This document shows, piece by piece, positions 24,268 to 33,482 of a stretch of 57,147 nt of DNA. The stretch is taken from positions 1-57,147 of the forward strand of contig CAYWIE010000009.1 in NCBI GenBank assembly GCA_964458275.1, read 5' to 3'. Every line of letters begins with the position of its first letter. The stretch's first letter is position 1. The translations under genes were made by a program, and so were the position numbers. Source of the stretch: HGM04593 sp964458275. Lineage in GTDB: Bacteria > Bacteroidota > Bacteroidia > Bacteroidales > Bacteroidaceae. The notes beneath the pieces were generated by a model. It saw nothing but the letters and a program-made list of their open reading frames with translations. It had not been told where the DNA came from and did no database searches.

Positions 24268-24295
24268 CTGTATTTTCTGTTTTCCAATAGTTAGG

Positions 24296-24321
24296 TGCGG
24301 CGCTCCGTGCAGAGTGCCGCA
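24296..24321 (-). promoter_or_regulatory. Hairpin in the tsaB leader
   Basis: Arms TGCGGCGCTC (24296-24305) and GAGTGCCGCA (24312-24321) pair over 10 positions with one mismatch around a 6-nt loop. The hairpin lies 28 nt upstream of the tsaB start, inside the predicted leader. There is no T-run. A translational or stability element is possible. Apart from this and the two promoters, 24268-24583 shows nothing. Confidence 0.45.
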
Positions 24322-24375
24322 TTATGATTTTCACGCAAGAAGATGCATGCAAACGACAAAAGCAACTTCTTACTG

Positions 24376-24407
24376 CAAAGATAGTAATTATCTTTCTTAA
24401 CTATAAA
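24376..24407 (-). promoter_or_regulatory. Promoter of the tsaB-phoA run
   Basis: On the minus strand, TATCTTTG (24383-24376) matches the -7 consensus. A TTTA 20 nt upstream (24407-24404) is an imperfect -33 box. It faces away from the yicC promoter. Confidence 0.5.
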
Positions 24408-24497
24408 TAATAATGGCGAAAAAACGTTATAAATGCTAAGCCGGAGCAAACTTTTTCGCGACAAGGAATTCATTTTATCGCAAACTGAGCCCCGTTA

Positions 24498-24529
24498 TTT
24501 GATTTTGCGGCGGGGAATCTGTATATTTG
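24498..24529 (+). promoter_or_regulatory. Promoter of the yicC-gmk-nadD unit
   Basis: TTTG at 24498-24501, a 20-nt spacer, and TATATTTG at 24522-24529 match the consensus exactly. The in-frame ATG at 24527 overlaps the -7 box, so translation must start at 24584. Confidence 0.8.
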
Positions 24530-24583
24530 TCGGTGAAACAAAAACCGACAGACCTATTTACAGAACAAAACAACATCACAGAA

Positions 24584-25462
24584 ATGATATACTCCATGAC
24601 CGGTTACGGCAAAGCTGTAACACAGTTCCAAAACAGGAAGATATGCGCAGAAATCCGCTCACTGAACGGTAAGTCAATGGACCTCTCTACCAGAATGGCA
24701 TCACAGTTCCGCGAAAAAGAGATGGAGATACGCACCCTTATCACCAATCGTCTCGAACGCGGAAAGGTTGATTTTTCTTTATGGATAGAGCAAGCAGAAT
24801 GTACGGCTGCCATTCCTTCGATAAACATAGCTGCAATGCAGAACTACATCGGACAAATGAAGGCTGCTGCCGAGCAGACAGGCATTGCAATGCCCGAAAA
24901 TCTGATGGAAATACTGATACGCATGCCCGAAGTCGTATCAAACAAAGAGACATACGAACTCACAGACGAAGAGTGGGGAATAGCCCTTGCCACTATAGAG
25001 AGAGCCATCGACGAACTGATTGCTTTCAGGAAGCAGGAAGGCGAAGCGCTTGCAAAAAAATTCAAAGAAAAGATCTCAAACATCTCCGCGCTTCTCGCAT
25101 CTGTCGAACCGTACGAAAAAGAGCGCATAGAGAAAATCCGCAACCGCATAACTGAAACCCTCGAAAGCAGGCTGCAGACCGAGTACGACAACAACCGTTT
25201 CGAGCAGGAACTCATCTACTACATAGAAAAGCTCGACATCAACGAAGAGAAGCAACGCCTTTCGAACCACCTCAATTATTTCATCTCTACAATGGAGGGC
25301 GAACGCGGACAAGGCAAGAAGTTGGGCTTCATAGCTCAGGAAATGGGACGGGAAATCAATACGCTCGGCAGCAAAAGCAATCATGCCGAGATGCAGAACA
25401 TCGTCGTAAAGATGAAAGACGAGCTCGAACAGATAAAAGAGCAAGTGTTGAACGTAATGTAA
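24584..25462 (+). CDS. YicC/YloC family endoribonuclease
   Basis: The product has 292 residues starting MIYSMTGYGKAV, the family hallmark. Other signatures are EIRSLNGKSMDL near the N-terminus, and RLSNHLNYF and GKKLGFIAQEMGREINTLGSKS near the C-terminus. YicC-type enzymes are metal-dependent endoribonucleases that take part in RNA turnover. It is the first gene of a unit with gmk (14-nt gap), a conserved arrangement in many bacteria. Confidence 0.95.
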   Translation: MIYSMTGYGKAVTQFQNRKICAEIRSLNGKSMDLSTRMASQFREKEMEIRTLITNRLERGKVDFSLWIEQAECTAAIPSINIAAMQNYIGQMKAAAEQTGIAMPENLMEILIRMPEVVSNKETYELTDEEWGIALATIERAIDELIAFRKQEGEALAKKFKEKISNISALLASVEPYEKERIEKIRNRITETLESRLQTEYDNNRFEQELIYYIEKLDINEEKQRLSNHLNYFISTMEGERGQGKKLGFIAQEMGREINTLGSKSNHAEMQNIVVKMKDELEQIKEQVLNVM

Positions 25463-25476
25463 AATTTATTCGCAAA

Positions 25477-26046
25477 ATGAAAAACGGGAAAGTCATCATA
25501 TTCTCGGCACCGTCCGGTTCGGGAAAATCGACATTGGTCCGCTATCTGATGTCGGTCAACGACTCATTTGCATTCTCGGTTTCCGCCACGAGCCGTCCCC
25601 CACGTGGAGAGGAGCGCAACGGAGTGGAATACTTCTTCTTCACTCCCGAAGAGTTTCGTGCAAAGATAGCAAATGACGAATTCGTGGAATACGAAGAGGT
25701 GTATGAGAACCGCTTCTACGGAACACTCAAATCACAGGTCGAGAAGCAATTAGAGACAAACAATATAATTTTCGACGTTGATGTAAAGGGAGGATGCAAC
25801 CTCAAGAAGTTCTATGGCAAGCGAGCACTTTTTATATTTGTGCAGGCACCTTCGATAGAGGAGCTCCGCAACCGTCTCACAGGCAGAGGCGACACCACTC
25901 CCGAAGAGATGGAGAAACGGCTCGCAAAGGCAGAATACGAGATGAGCTTCGCGCCACATGCCGATGTTGTGATAATAAACGACAAGCTCGAAAAGGCGCA
26001 TGAAGAGCTATTGAATGTTGTAAATAAATTTCTAAGTGAAGAATAG
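25477..26046 (+). CDS. gmk: Guanylate kinase
   Basis: The product has 189 residues. P-loop SAPSGSGKSTLV (about 8-19), GMP-binding SATSRPPRGEERNGVEYFF and the lid region (RLTGRGDTTPEEMEKRL) are complete. It phosphorylates GMP to GDP. Its 3' end overlaps the nadD start by 11 nt. Confidence 0.97.
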   Translation: MKNGKVIIFSAPSGSGKSTLVRYLMSVNDSFAFSVSATSRPPRGEERNGVEYFFFTPEEFRAKIANDEFVEYEEVYENRFYGTLKSQVEKQLETNNIIFDVDVKGGCNLKKFYGKRALFIFVQAPSIEELRNRLTGRGDTTPEEMEKRLAKAEYEMSFAPHADVVIINDKLEKAHEELLNVVNKFLSEE

Positions 26047-26623
26047 AAAGATACGAACTGCCCTTTTCGGAGGAAGCTTCGACCCCATACACAAGGGGCA
26101 CACCTCGCTTGCACGCGCAGTGCGAGAGAGTGGTCTTGCCGACGAAGTGTGGTTTCTTGTTACACCGCAGAACCCGCACAAGCAAGCCCTTAGGCTGACC
26201 GCCGAAAGCGACAGGCTGGAGATGGTGCAGCGCGCACTTGAGGGGGAGGAGAGAATAAAAGCCAGCGATTTCGAATTTTCGCTTCCCCGCCCCTCCTACA
26301 CCATAAACACTCTCAACGCACTCGAAGGGAGCTATCCCGACCGCGAATTCATACTGCTGATGGGAGCCGACAATTGGCAAAAGATTGACAAATGGTACAA
26401 ATCCGAGGAGATTTTGTCGCGGTTCGGCATAATAGTCTACCCGCGCAACAACGAAGAGACACCAATGCTCCCCGACAATGTAAAGTGGCTGCAATCGCCG
26501 CTCCTCGACATCAGTTCCACAGAGATACGCAATGCAATATCTCAAGGCATAGACATGCAAAAGTGGCTGCACCCCGCAGTACTCGACTACATAAAGAAGA
26601 ACAAATTATACAAGACCATCTAA
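26036..26623 (+). CDS. nadD: Nicotinate-nucleotide adenylyltransferase
   Basis: The product has 195 residues and begins at a GTG inside the gmk 3' end, which gives MKNRKIRTALFGGSFDPIHKGH with the nucleotidyltransferase motif close to the N-terminus. The second motif, ISSTEIRNAI, is near residue 160. It makes nicotinate adenine dinucleotide from NaMN and ATP in NAD synthesis. The overlap with gmk suggests translational coupling. Confidence 0.96.
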   Translation: MKNRKIRTALFGGSFDPIHKGHTSLARAVRESGLADEVWFLVTPQNPHKQALRLTAESDRLEMVQRALEGEERIKASDFEFSLPRPSYTINTLNALEGSYPDREFILLMGADNWQKIDKWYKSEEILSRFGIIVYPRNNEETPMLPDNVKWLQSPLLDISSTEIRNAISQGIDMQKWLHPAVLDYIKKNKLYKTI

Positions 26624-26635
26624 AAGACCAACAAC

Positions 26636-27256
26636 ATGAAAAAAGCACTGACAGTACTTCTTGCAATAATCCCCGCCCTGCTTGCCGCACAAGCCCCCGT
26701 AAGACTCTACGATGAAATGTGCGACCCGCTGCAAGCCGTTTTCTGCGACCATCTCGAAGAGGCTGAAATCAAATACATATCAAGCCCCGACGGACAGTTC
26801 ACCGGACACCTCATCGACAACACAATATACGGTTGGGGATACTACCTCGCAAACAACGGCTCACAATGCTTCGGGCAATACAGCCGCGGTAAATTCATGT
26901 TCGGCATAATCATGGGCAACAAGATAGCCAGAGTAGGAAGCGAGACCACATACACCGAATATGACCTTACGACCGGCAATATAAGCAGCGTCAACACAAT
27001 CGAAGGTAAAGCAGAATACACAGCCGAAGAACTGCAGCCATACACATTCCAGAAGATAACGTACAAGAACGGTGATGCCTACTACGGAGAATTGCGCAAC
27101 GGCCGTCGCCACGGCTACGGAATATACTATTGGGCGAACGGCGATTTCTGGTACGGCAGATACCGCGACGGCTACCGTCAAGGCTACGGAGCGCTATTCA
27201 AGGTAGACCGCAAGATATTCTACGGAAAATGGTTCGGCGACAAGAAAACGGAATAA
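26636..27256 (+). CDS. Exported MORN-repeat protein
   Basis: The product has 206 residues with a cleavable signal peptide (MKKALTVLLAIIPALLAAQA). The C-terminal half has MORN-type repeats with the Y-x-G-x2-x-G-x-x-H/Q-G-x-G-x2 pattern: YYGELRNGRRHGYGIYYW, WYGRYRDGYRQGYGALFK and FYGKWFGDKK. Weaker copies are earlier (FTGHLIDNTIYGWGYY). MORN repeats bind lipid or protein; the role here is unknown. It is the last gene of the yicC unit, ending at a hairpin. Confidence 0.85.
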   Translation: MKKALTVLLAIIPALLAAQAPVRLYDEMCDPLQAVFCDHLEEAEIKYISSPDGQFTGHLIDNTIYGWGYYLANNGSQCFGQYSRGKFMFGIIMGNKIARVGSETTYTEYDLTTGNISSVNTIEGKAEYTAEELQPYTFQKITYKNGDAYYGELRNGRRHGYGIYYWANGDFWYGRYRDGYRQGYGALFKVDRKIFYGKWFGDKKTE

Positions 27257-27279
27257 ACAGAGCGGAGCGCTCTGTTTAT
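27253..27279 (+). terminator. Hairpin terminator of the yicC-MORN unit
   Basis: The 12-bp arms (ATAAACAGAGCG / CGCTCTGTTTAT) around a GAG loop overlap the stop codon of the MORN gene. The tail is weakly T-rich. Confidence 0.75.
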
Positions 27280-27303
27280 CAGTGCAAAAATCACAACAAA
27301 TAC

Positions 27304-27334
27304 ATTGAAAATCCATTAAAAAGCCATAACTTTG
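27304..27334 (+). promoter_or_regulatory. Promoter of the glycan hydrolase cluster
   Basis: ATTG at 27304-27307, a 19-nt spacer, and TAACTTTG at 27327-27334. The start codon of the first hydrolase must therefore be the ATG at 27356, not the GTG/TTG-type start at 27332 within the -7 box. Confidence 0.65.
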
Positions 27335-27355
27335 GGAAAATTTAACAGAAACCCC

Positions 27356-29098
27356 ATGAAAAGGCTTTTTAATGGATTTTTGATATTGACACTGCTCGCA
27401 CTGCCCCTCTCATGCGGCACCGCAGAAAAGGCAGAAGAGGTAAATCTCAGCACATTCATCGAAGAGGGCACCATCGACGGCGACCACACGTTAGCCTTTC
27501 GCAATGCATTGGAATACTGCAAGAAGAGCGGAGCAAGCAAACTCATAGTTCCTGCCGGCAACTATTCACTCTTCCCCGACTACGCATTCGAGAAATACCA
27601 GTACGTGAGCAACAATACAGCTGCACTGAAACGCATACTGCTCGATGTTGCAGGGATGAAGAATTTTGAAATATCGGGCGAAGGAGCCAACCTCCTGTTC
27701 CACGGGTATATGGTCCCTTTCAATGTAGACAGTTGCGAAAACATCACAATTACAGGCTTCAACATAGACTATGCACGCCCATTCCACTCCGAAGGTCTCA
27801 TCACAGACTGCGGCAAAGGATGGGCTGACCTCTCTTTCGACAAGGAATATATACACAAGATAATAAACAACTGTCTCCACTTCTTCGACGAAAGAGGAGA
27901 GGTATACCCAGTATCGCACCTGCTCGAATGGAACATCGACCGCCGCGAACCCGAACATGACGGTGCCGACTACTGGCTGTCGCAGAACACAATCCCCGCC
28001 GAACAGCAGCCCAATGGCGACATACGCATATTCCACGACCGTCTGAACCTCAAGAAAGGCAACATACTCATGCTCGGCCCCGGAGGACACCGCCACCGCT
28101 ACTCCCCTTGCGTCGTCATCAACCACAGCAAAGGCGTACTTGTGCGCAACATGAACATATATCACTGCGGAGGAATGGGCGTGGTTGCACAATTCAGTTC
28201 CGACATCGAGGTGAACAAAGTAAACATAAAGCCCCGCAAAGGCGGACGCATGGTCAGCATCACAGCCGATGCCACCCACTTCTCGCACTGCACAGGCTAC
28301 ATACGCCTGATAGACTGCGAGATATTCAACCAGATTGACGACGCGACAAACATCCACGGCATGTACGGAATGGTGATGCAGAAGCGCGGTGCCGACAAGA
28401 TTCTTGTAAAATTCCCGCACGACCAGCAATACGGGCTCGACATACTGCAACCCGGCAAGAAGTGCGAGATACTGCACCAGTACAGCCTCATCACACACTC
28501 ACACCCCACCGTGAAGGAGTGCCGGCGTCTGAACAAGGAGTGGTACGAAGTAACATTCACCGCTCCGCTCAGCGATTCGCTGCGCATCACCGACCTGATC
28601 ACCACCCTCGACTACCCCGAAGTGCTCATCAAAGGTTGCCGCATGGGCAACAACCGCACACGCGGTCTACTCTTAGGCTCACGAGCAAAGACCGTCGTCG
28701 AAGATTGCTACTTCCACATACCCGGTGCCGCCATACTGTTCGAAGGCGACGGATACTACTGGTTCGAGCAGGCAGGAGTACGCGACGTGGTGATACGCAA
28801 CAACACATTCGACAACTGCAACTACGGATATTTCCAATGGGGAAGAGCCTGCATTGCCACCGGCAACGGTCCCCGCGAGAGCAAACTCGAAAGCCGCTAC
28901 AACCGCAACATATTGATAGAGAACAACCTCTTCAAATCGTTCGACCCCCGCATCCTCAACTTCGTAAGCACAGACAGCTGTCTGTTCGTCAACAACAGGA
29001 TAGAGAGAACCGACGACTACGAATACACCCACGAAGAGCAACGTCCTTTCGTCTTTGACGGTTGCAGCAACATGGACATACGCACAGAAAATCAATAA
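27356..29098 (+). CDS. GH110 family alpha-1,3-galactosidase, lipoprotein
   Basis: The product has 580 residues with a lipobox (LLALPLSCG, Cys20). The right-handed beta-helix sequence follows the GH110 pattern of the Bacteroides GlaA/GlaB enzymes: FEISGEGANLLFHGYM, ADATHFSHCTG, the catalytic Asp pair in FNQIDDATNIHGMY (Asp328/Asp329), TRGLLLGSRAKTVVEDCYF and WFEQAGVRDVVIRNN. GH110 removes terminal alpha-1,3-galactose, as in blood group B and linear alpha-Gal epitopes. It heads a four-gene hydrolase cluster. The exact linkage preference needs biochemical data. Confidence 0.85.
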   Translation: MKRLFNGFLILTLLALPLSCGTAEKAEEVNLSTFIEEGTIDGDHTLAFRNALEYCKKSGASKLIVPAGNYSLFPDYAFEKYQYVSNNTAALKRILLDVAGMKNFEISGEGANLLFHGYMVPFNVDSCENITITGFNIDYARPFHSEGLITDCGKGWADLSFDKEYIHKIINNCLHFFDERGEVYPVSHLLEWNIDRREPEHDGADYWLSQNTIPAEQQPNGDIRIFHDRLNLKKGNILMLGPGGHRHRYSPCVVINHSKGVLVRNMNIYHCGGMGVVAQFSSDIEVNKVNIKPRKGGRMVSITADATHFSHCTGYIRLIDCEIFNQIDDATNIHGMYGMVMQKRGADKILVKFPHDQQYGLDILQPGKKCEILHQYSLITHSHPTVKECRRLNKEWYEVTFTAPLSDSLRITDLITTLDYPEVLIKGCRMGNNRTRGLLLGSRAKTVVEDCYFHIPGAAILFEGDGYYWFEQAGVRDVVIRNNTFDNCNYGYFQWGRACIATGNGPRESKLESRYNRNILIENNLFKSFDPRILNFVSTDSCLFVNNRIERTDDYEYTHEEQRPFVFDGCSNMDIRTENQ

Positions 29099-29107
29099 AA
29101 CAATATC

Positions 29108-31102
29108 ATGAAGAAAAGAACATTATCATTGATGCTCATGCTGATAAGCCTATTCGCGCTATCGGCAAAGGGCGCGACCAACGACTACAAAGTCAGCAGT
29201 CCCGACGGCAAACTCACAATGGCCATAACCGTTGGCGACAAAGTTACCTACACCGTAACAGCAGGCGGCCAGACACTTGTAGCCCCCTCAGCAATAGCAC
29301 TTGTGCTTGAGAACGGCACAACACTCGGCGGAAAGCCTCGCGTATCAAGCTCACGCAAAGGCAGCAAGAGCGAGACAATCAACGCCCCCTTCTACCGCCA
29401 AAGCAAATTCGAGAGCAGCTACAACAGCCTTACCCTCAAGATGAAAGGCAACTGGGGAATAGAGGCACGCGTCTTCAACGACGGAGCAGCCTACCGTCTG
29501 TTCACAACCTTAAAGAAAGACATCAACATCAAGAACGAGGTGGTCGAGTTCAATTTCGACAAGGATTACAACCTCACAATCCCGTTCAGCGACCTCTTCA
29601 GCGACAAATACATAGGCAGTTTCGAAAAGCAGTACGACTATGAGCCCGTCTCAAACTTCAAGAACCACGGCGGGCGTCTCAGCTACATGCCCATAATGGT
29701 ACACTACGACAACGGCGCCAAAGTGGTGCTTCTCGAATCAGACGTAGAGAACTATCCCGGCATGTTCATCAACTGCAACAACGAGCAGTTGGGTCTTGTA
29801 GGAGAGTTCCCTCCCTACCCCTTGAAGCACAAAGACACCTCAAACGGCGTACTCCGCGTGTCGGAACGCGCTCCATACGTTGCATCGGTGAAAGGCAACC
29901 GCACATATCCCTGGCGCATCATCGCCTACGGTGCCGACGAGAAGCAGATACCCGTAAACAACATGGTATATGCCCTCGCATCTCCCTGCCGCATCGAAGA
30001 CACCTCATGGATTAAACCCGGACACTCTACATGGGACTGGTGGAACCATTGCTCAATCTACAATGTAGACTTCAAGGTAGGATTCAACAACGACACATAT
30101 AAATACTACATCGACTTTGCTGCAAAATACAATTTCGACTACGTCCTTATCGACGACGGATGGTACTCCTACCACAACCGCAACGTGATGGACGCCAACC
30201 CCGCCCTCGACATCCCCATGCTGTGCGAATATGCCAAGAGCAAGAACATACGCCTACTTTTGTGGATGGTAGGCGACGCCTTCGACAAACAGGCAGAAGA
30301 GGTGTGCGCACACTACTCGAAAGTAGGCGTGGCAGGCTTCAAGCTCGACTTCTTCGAGCGTCAGGACCAGAATCTCATAGAGCGCACATACAGCATGGCT
30401 GCCACAGCAGCAAAATACAACATGCTCCTCAACCTGCACGGCGTATATGTGCCCAAAGGTCTCAACCGCACATACCCCAATGTAATAAACTTCGAATCTG
30501 TATTCGGACTCGAACAGATGAAGTGGACCGACAGAAAAGTTGCAGACATGGCACACAACGACCTAATGATACCTTTCATGCGCCAGACAGCCGGTCCCCA
30601 CGACTACACACCCGGCGCCATGCTCAACCGCACACGCGAAATGTTCCGCTCCATCGACCACCGTCCCATGAGTCAGGGTACACGCGCCCACCAGGTAGCC
30701 ACATACATCATGTTTGACATGCCCATAGCCATGCTCTGCGACTCTCCCACCAACTACACACGCGAGAGCGAGACGACATACTTCATCAACAGCATCCCCA
30801 CAATATTTGACAGCACATTCGTACACATGAGCGAATTCGGCAAATACCTTGTAACAGGACGCAAGAAAGGCGACAAATACTACCTCGGCGGCTTCAACGA
30901 CTGGACACCGCGCAACCTCAGCGTAGACCTCACATTCCTGCCCGAAGGCACATACACGGCAAAAATCTACAAAGACGGAATGAATGTCGACCGCGTGGCA
31001 GAGGACTACAAACTTATGGAACAGACTGTAACATCGGCAGACAAGCTCAACATACCGATGGGAGCCGGCGGAGGCTTTGCAATAATATTCACAAAGAAAT
31101 AA
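29108..31102 (+). CDS. GH97 family glycosidase, probably retaining alpha-galactosidase
   Basis: The product has 664 residues with a signal peptide (MKKRTLSLMLMLISLFALSA). It has an N-terminal GH97 beta-sandwich (about 27-290), a TIM barrel (about 300-560; STWDWWNHCS, FDYVLIDDGWY) and a small C-terminal domain. GFKLDFFERQDQ carries Asp414 at the place of the nucleophile in retaining GH97 enzymes such as the Bacteroides alpha-galactosidase; the likely acid/base is Glu469 in FGLEQ. SusB-type inverting members lack that Asp. It follows the GH110 gene by 9 nt, so both probably act on alpha-galactosides. Confidence 0.9.
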   Translation: MKKRTLSLMLMLISLFALSAKGATNDYKVSSPDGKLTMAITVGDKVTYTVTAGGQTLVAPSAIALVLENGTTLGGKPRVSSSRKGSKSETINAPFYRQSKFESSYNSLTLKMKGNWGIEARVFNDGAAYRLFTTLKKDINIKNEVVEFNFDKDYNLTIPFSDLFSDKYIGSFEKQYDYEPVSNFKNHGGRLSYMPIMVHYDNGAKVVLLESDVENYPGMFINCNNEQLGLVGEFPPYPLKHKDTSNGVLRVSERAPYVASVKGNRTYPWRIIAYGADEKQIPVNNMVYALASPCRIEDTSWIKPGHSTWDWWNHCSIYNVDFKVGFNNDTYKYYIDFAAKYNFDYVLIDDGWYSYHNRNVMDANPALDIPMLCEYAKSKNIRLLLWMVGDAFDKQAEEVCAHYSKVGVAGFKLDFFERQDQNLIERTYSMAATAAKYNMLLNLHGVYVPKGLNRTYPNVINFESVFGLEQMKWTDRKVADMAHNDLMIPFMRQTAGPHDYTPGAMLNRTREMFRSIDHRPMSQGTRAHQVATYIMFDMPIAMLCDSPTNYTRESETTYFINSIPTIFDSTFVHMSEFGKYLVTGRKKGDKYYLGGFNDWTPRNLSVDLTFLPEGTYTAKIYKDGMNVDRVAEDYKLMEQTVTSADKLNIPMGAGGGFAIIFTKK

Positions 31103-31148
31103 GAAGCCTTGACCAGCTTAGCAATGATAAATTTAAAATAAAACAGAT

Positions 31149-32633
31149 ATGATACGCAAACTTTTTTCATTGGCACTCATGTGCATGTTGGCAGCAGCGG
31201 CAAATGCCGAGATTAAGCTGCCCTCGATACTCGGCAACGACATGGTGCTTCAACGCAACAGCGAAGTGAACCTCTGGGGAACAGCCACCCCGAACAAGAA
31301 TGTAACCGTACGCACATCGTGGAACGGTAAAAAGTACAAGACAAAGAGCGACGCTGAAGGCAAATGGGCGCTTAAAGTGGTTACCGGCGAAGCAGGCGGT
31401 CCCTACGAAATAGAATTCTCGGACGGCGACAAGCTGTCGCTCACCGGCATCCTTTTGGGCGAAGTGTGGGTATGCGGCGGACAGTCCAACATGGAAATGC
31501 CCATCAGAGGCTTTGTGGCACAGCCCGTACAGGGAGCAGCCGAGGCAATACGCGAGAGCTACGCCCACCCCGACATACGCATATTCAACGTAGAGCGCAA
31601 CCGCATTGCAACCCCTCAGGAAGACTGCAACGGTGAATGGCAGAAACCCACTCCGCAGAATGTTGCCAACTGCAGCGCGACAGCATATTTCTTCGGTCGC
31701 ATGCTCACCGACCTTTTGGGCATGCCCGTAGGCATAGTTACCTCATACTGGGGCGGCACAAAAGCCGAAGTGTGGATGACACGCGATGCCATCAACAGTA
31801 CAGAAGGTATCGATCGCGAATTTGCATTGAAGCCCGACGGCAACGGATTCGCGCCTCAGGAGATGTACAACGGAATGATTCACCCCATCACACGCTTCAC
31901 CGCAAAGGGCTTCATCTGGTATCAGGGCTGTTCGAACCGCGACAGAGCCTTTGACTATGGCAAACTGCTTGTTTCGCTCATCAAGGACTGGCGCAAGGCG
32001 TGGGGCAACGACGAAATGCCTTTCCTTATAGCACAGCTTGTGCAGTATCGTTACGATGGCGAGAAATATCTCTCACTGCCAGTTGTAATTGAGGGACAGT
32101 ACTATGCTGCACAGACATTGAAGAATGTATATGTAGCACCTACCACCGACCTCTCTTTCGGTTCTATCATTCACCCGCCCTTCAAGCGCGAGGTAGGCGA
32201 ACGTCTTGCAGGCATCGCGCTCGACAAGAGCTACGGCATGCCCGGATTCGGCAGCGAATCGCCCCGCTACAAGAGCATGGAGATACAGGGCAACAAGATT
32301 GTGCTCCACTTCACCGGCATGGCAAACAGCGACAAATACAATGCCGAGGGTGATAACTTCTCATGGGTCGACAAGAACATGAAAGTAATCCGCCTCAAGG
32401 GATTTGAAATTGCAGGTGCTGACGGAAAATTCTACCCGGCAAATGCGCGCAACTCATGGCCCGTATCAGACCGCATCACCGTAGAGAGCGACTCTGTAAA
32501 GAACCCCGTTGCTGTACGCTACGCTTTCCGCAATTGCATAGAGGCCAACGTAATAACCGGCATGGGCACACCGCTCGCTCCTTTCCGAACAGACAATTGG
32601 GAAATACCCGAAAATGAATTATTCAAAAGATAA
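31149..32633 (+). CDS. Sialate O-acetylesterase family protein
   Basis: The product has 494 residues with a signal peptide (ending AAAANA at about 20). Catalytic Ser113 is in VCGGQSNMEM, oxyanion-type SYWGGTKAEVW follows, and the C-terminal His/Asp region includes IHPPFKREVGERLAG. The family removes O-acetyl groups from sialic acids or other sugars, clearing the way for glycosidases. It lies 46 nt after GH97 in the same unit. Confidence 0.92.
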   Translation: MIRKLFSLALMCMLAAAANAEIKLPSILGNDMVLQRNSEVNLWGTATPNKNVTVRTSWNGKKYKTKSDAEGKWALKVVTGEAGGPYEIEFSDGDKLSLTGILLGEVWVCGGQSNMEMPIRGFVAQPVQGAAEAIRESYAHPDIRIFNVERNRIATPQEDCNGEWQKPTPQNVANCSATAYFFGRMLTDLLGMPVGIVTSYWGGTKAEVWMTRDAINSTEGIDREFALKPDGNGFAPQEMYNGMIHPITRFTAKGFIWYQGCSNRDRAFDYGKLLVSLIKDWRKAWGNDEMPFLIAQLVQYRYDGEKYLSLPVVIEGQYYAAQTLKNVYVAPTTDLSFGSIIHPPFKREVGERLAGIALDKSYGMPGFGSESPRYKSMEIQGNKIVLHFTGMANSDKYNAEGDNFSWVDKNMKVIRLKGFEIAGADGKFYPANARNSWPVSDRITVESDSVKNPVAVRYAFRNCIEANVITGMGTPLAPFRTDNWEIPENELFKR

Positions 32634-32645
32634 ACAAGTACAATT

Positions 32646-33401
32646 ATGACACGTAAGATTTTTTCATTAATGATTGTTACCCTGCTCTCTCTAACATACG
32701 CATACGCAGGCGGTAACAAAAAAGATTTTGCCATCATCTACATCGGCAACAGTATCACATACGGTGCAATACACGAACAGCGCGACGTAACGGCTCCCCC
32801 CGTCTACACCTCGCAGATTCTTGCCAAGAAGTACAAAGCAAACGTCATCTGGCGCAACTGCGGCTGGAGCGGCGCCACCACATACGACTTCCTGCCCTCG
32901 CACAAACGCTACTTCCCCCGTGTAGAGAAAGCCATCAAGGAGATTCAGGCAGAGACCTCAGCACCCATCGTATTCTCTATCATGCTCGGCACAAACGACA
33001 GTGCCGGCAAAGGTCCCACAGGCTGCCCCGTATCAAACGAGAACTACAAGAAGAACCTCATCACCATCATGGAGGCACTCAAGGAACTCGCTCCCGGAGC
33101 AAAATTCGTATTCCAGCGTCCCATCTGGTACAGCCCCAACACCTACAACGGAGCAGAGTATCTGCAAAAAGGACTTAACCGCCTCAACGGATACACCCCC
33201 GTACTCGAAGAGCTGGCGGCTGAACGTGCCGACGCAATGATGGGCGACAAGGATGCATACGCATACTTCGAAAAGAACTATGAGAAATATTGCTACCATG
33301 AGCCCGGCTACGCAGGAACATTCTTCCTCCACCCCAACCCCAAAGGCGCAAAGAAGCTTGCCAAATATTGGGCAGCAGGCATTGTGAAAGCACTTGAGTA
33401 A
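32646..33401 (+). CDS. SGNH/GDSL hydrolase, exported
   Basis: The product has 251 residues with a signal peptide (about 1-21). SGNH blocks: IIYIGNSITYG (Ser36), NCGWSGATTYDF (Gly), MLGTNDSAGKG (Asn) and FLHPNPKGAKKLAKYW (catalytic His). It is an esterase, probably acting on acylated sugars together with the preceding acetylesterase. It is the last gene of the hydrolase unit before a strong hairpin. Confidence 0.9.
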   Translation: MTRKIFSLMIVTLLSLTYAYAGGNKKDFAIIYIGNSITYGAIHEQRDVTAPPVYTSQILAKKYKANVIWRNCGWSGATTYDFLPSHKRYFPRVEKAIKEIQAETSAPIVFSIMLGTNDSAGKGPTGCPVSNENYKKNLITIMEALKELAPGAKFVFQRPIWYSPNTYNGAEYLQKGLNRLNGYTPVLEELAAERADAMMGDKDAYAYFEKNYEKYCYHEPGYAGTFFLHPNPKGAKKLAKYWAAGIVKALE

Positions 33402-33419
33402 TTCAAGGACTGAATCGAA

Positions 33420-33476
33420 CTATAAAAAGTTGACACTTTAAGATTTTAGAACCACAAGAGTGTCAACTTTTTATAG
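33420..33476 (+). terminator. Hairpin terminator of the hydrolase cluster
   Basis: Perfect 18-bp arms (CTATAAAAAGTTGACACT and its complement) with a 21-nt loop, starting 18 nt after the SGNH stop. The distal arm contains CTTTTTATAG, a T-rich end. Confidence 0.7.
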
Positions 33477-33482
33477 TCCAAG

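Noticed and set aside
33420..33476. 18-bp inverted repeat as a second invertible element
   Set aside because: The 21-nt core holds no promoter boxes, and the repeat sits directly after an operon, so a terminator is the better reading.
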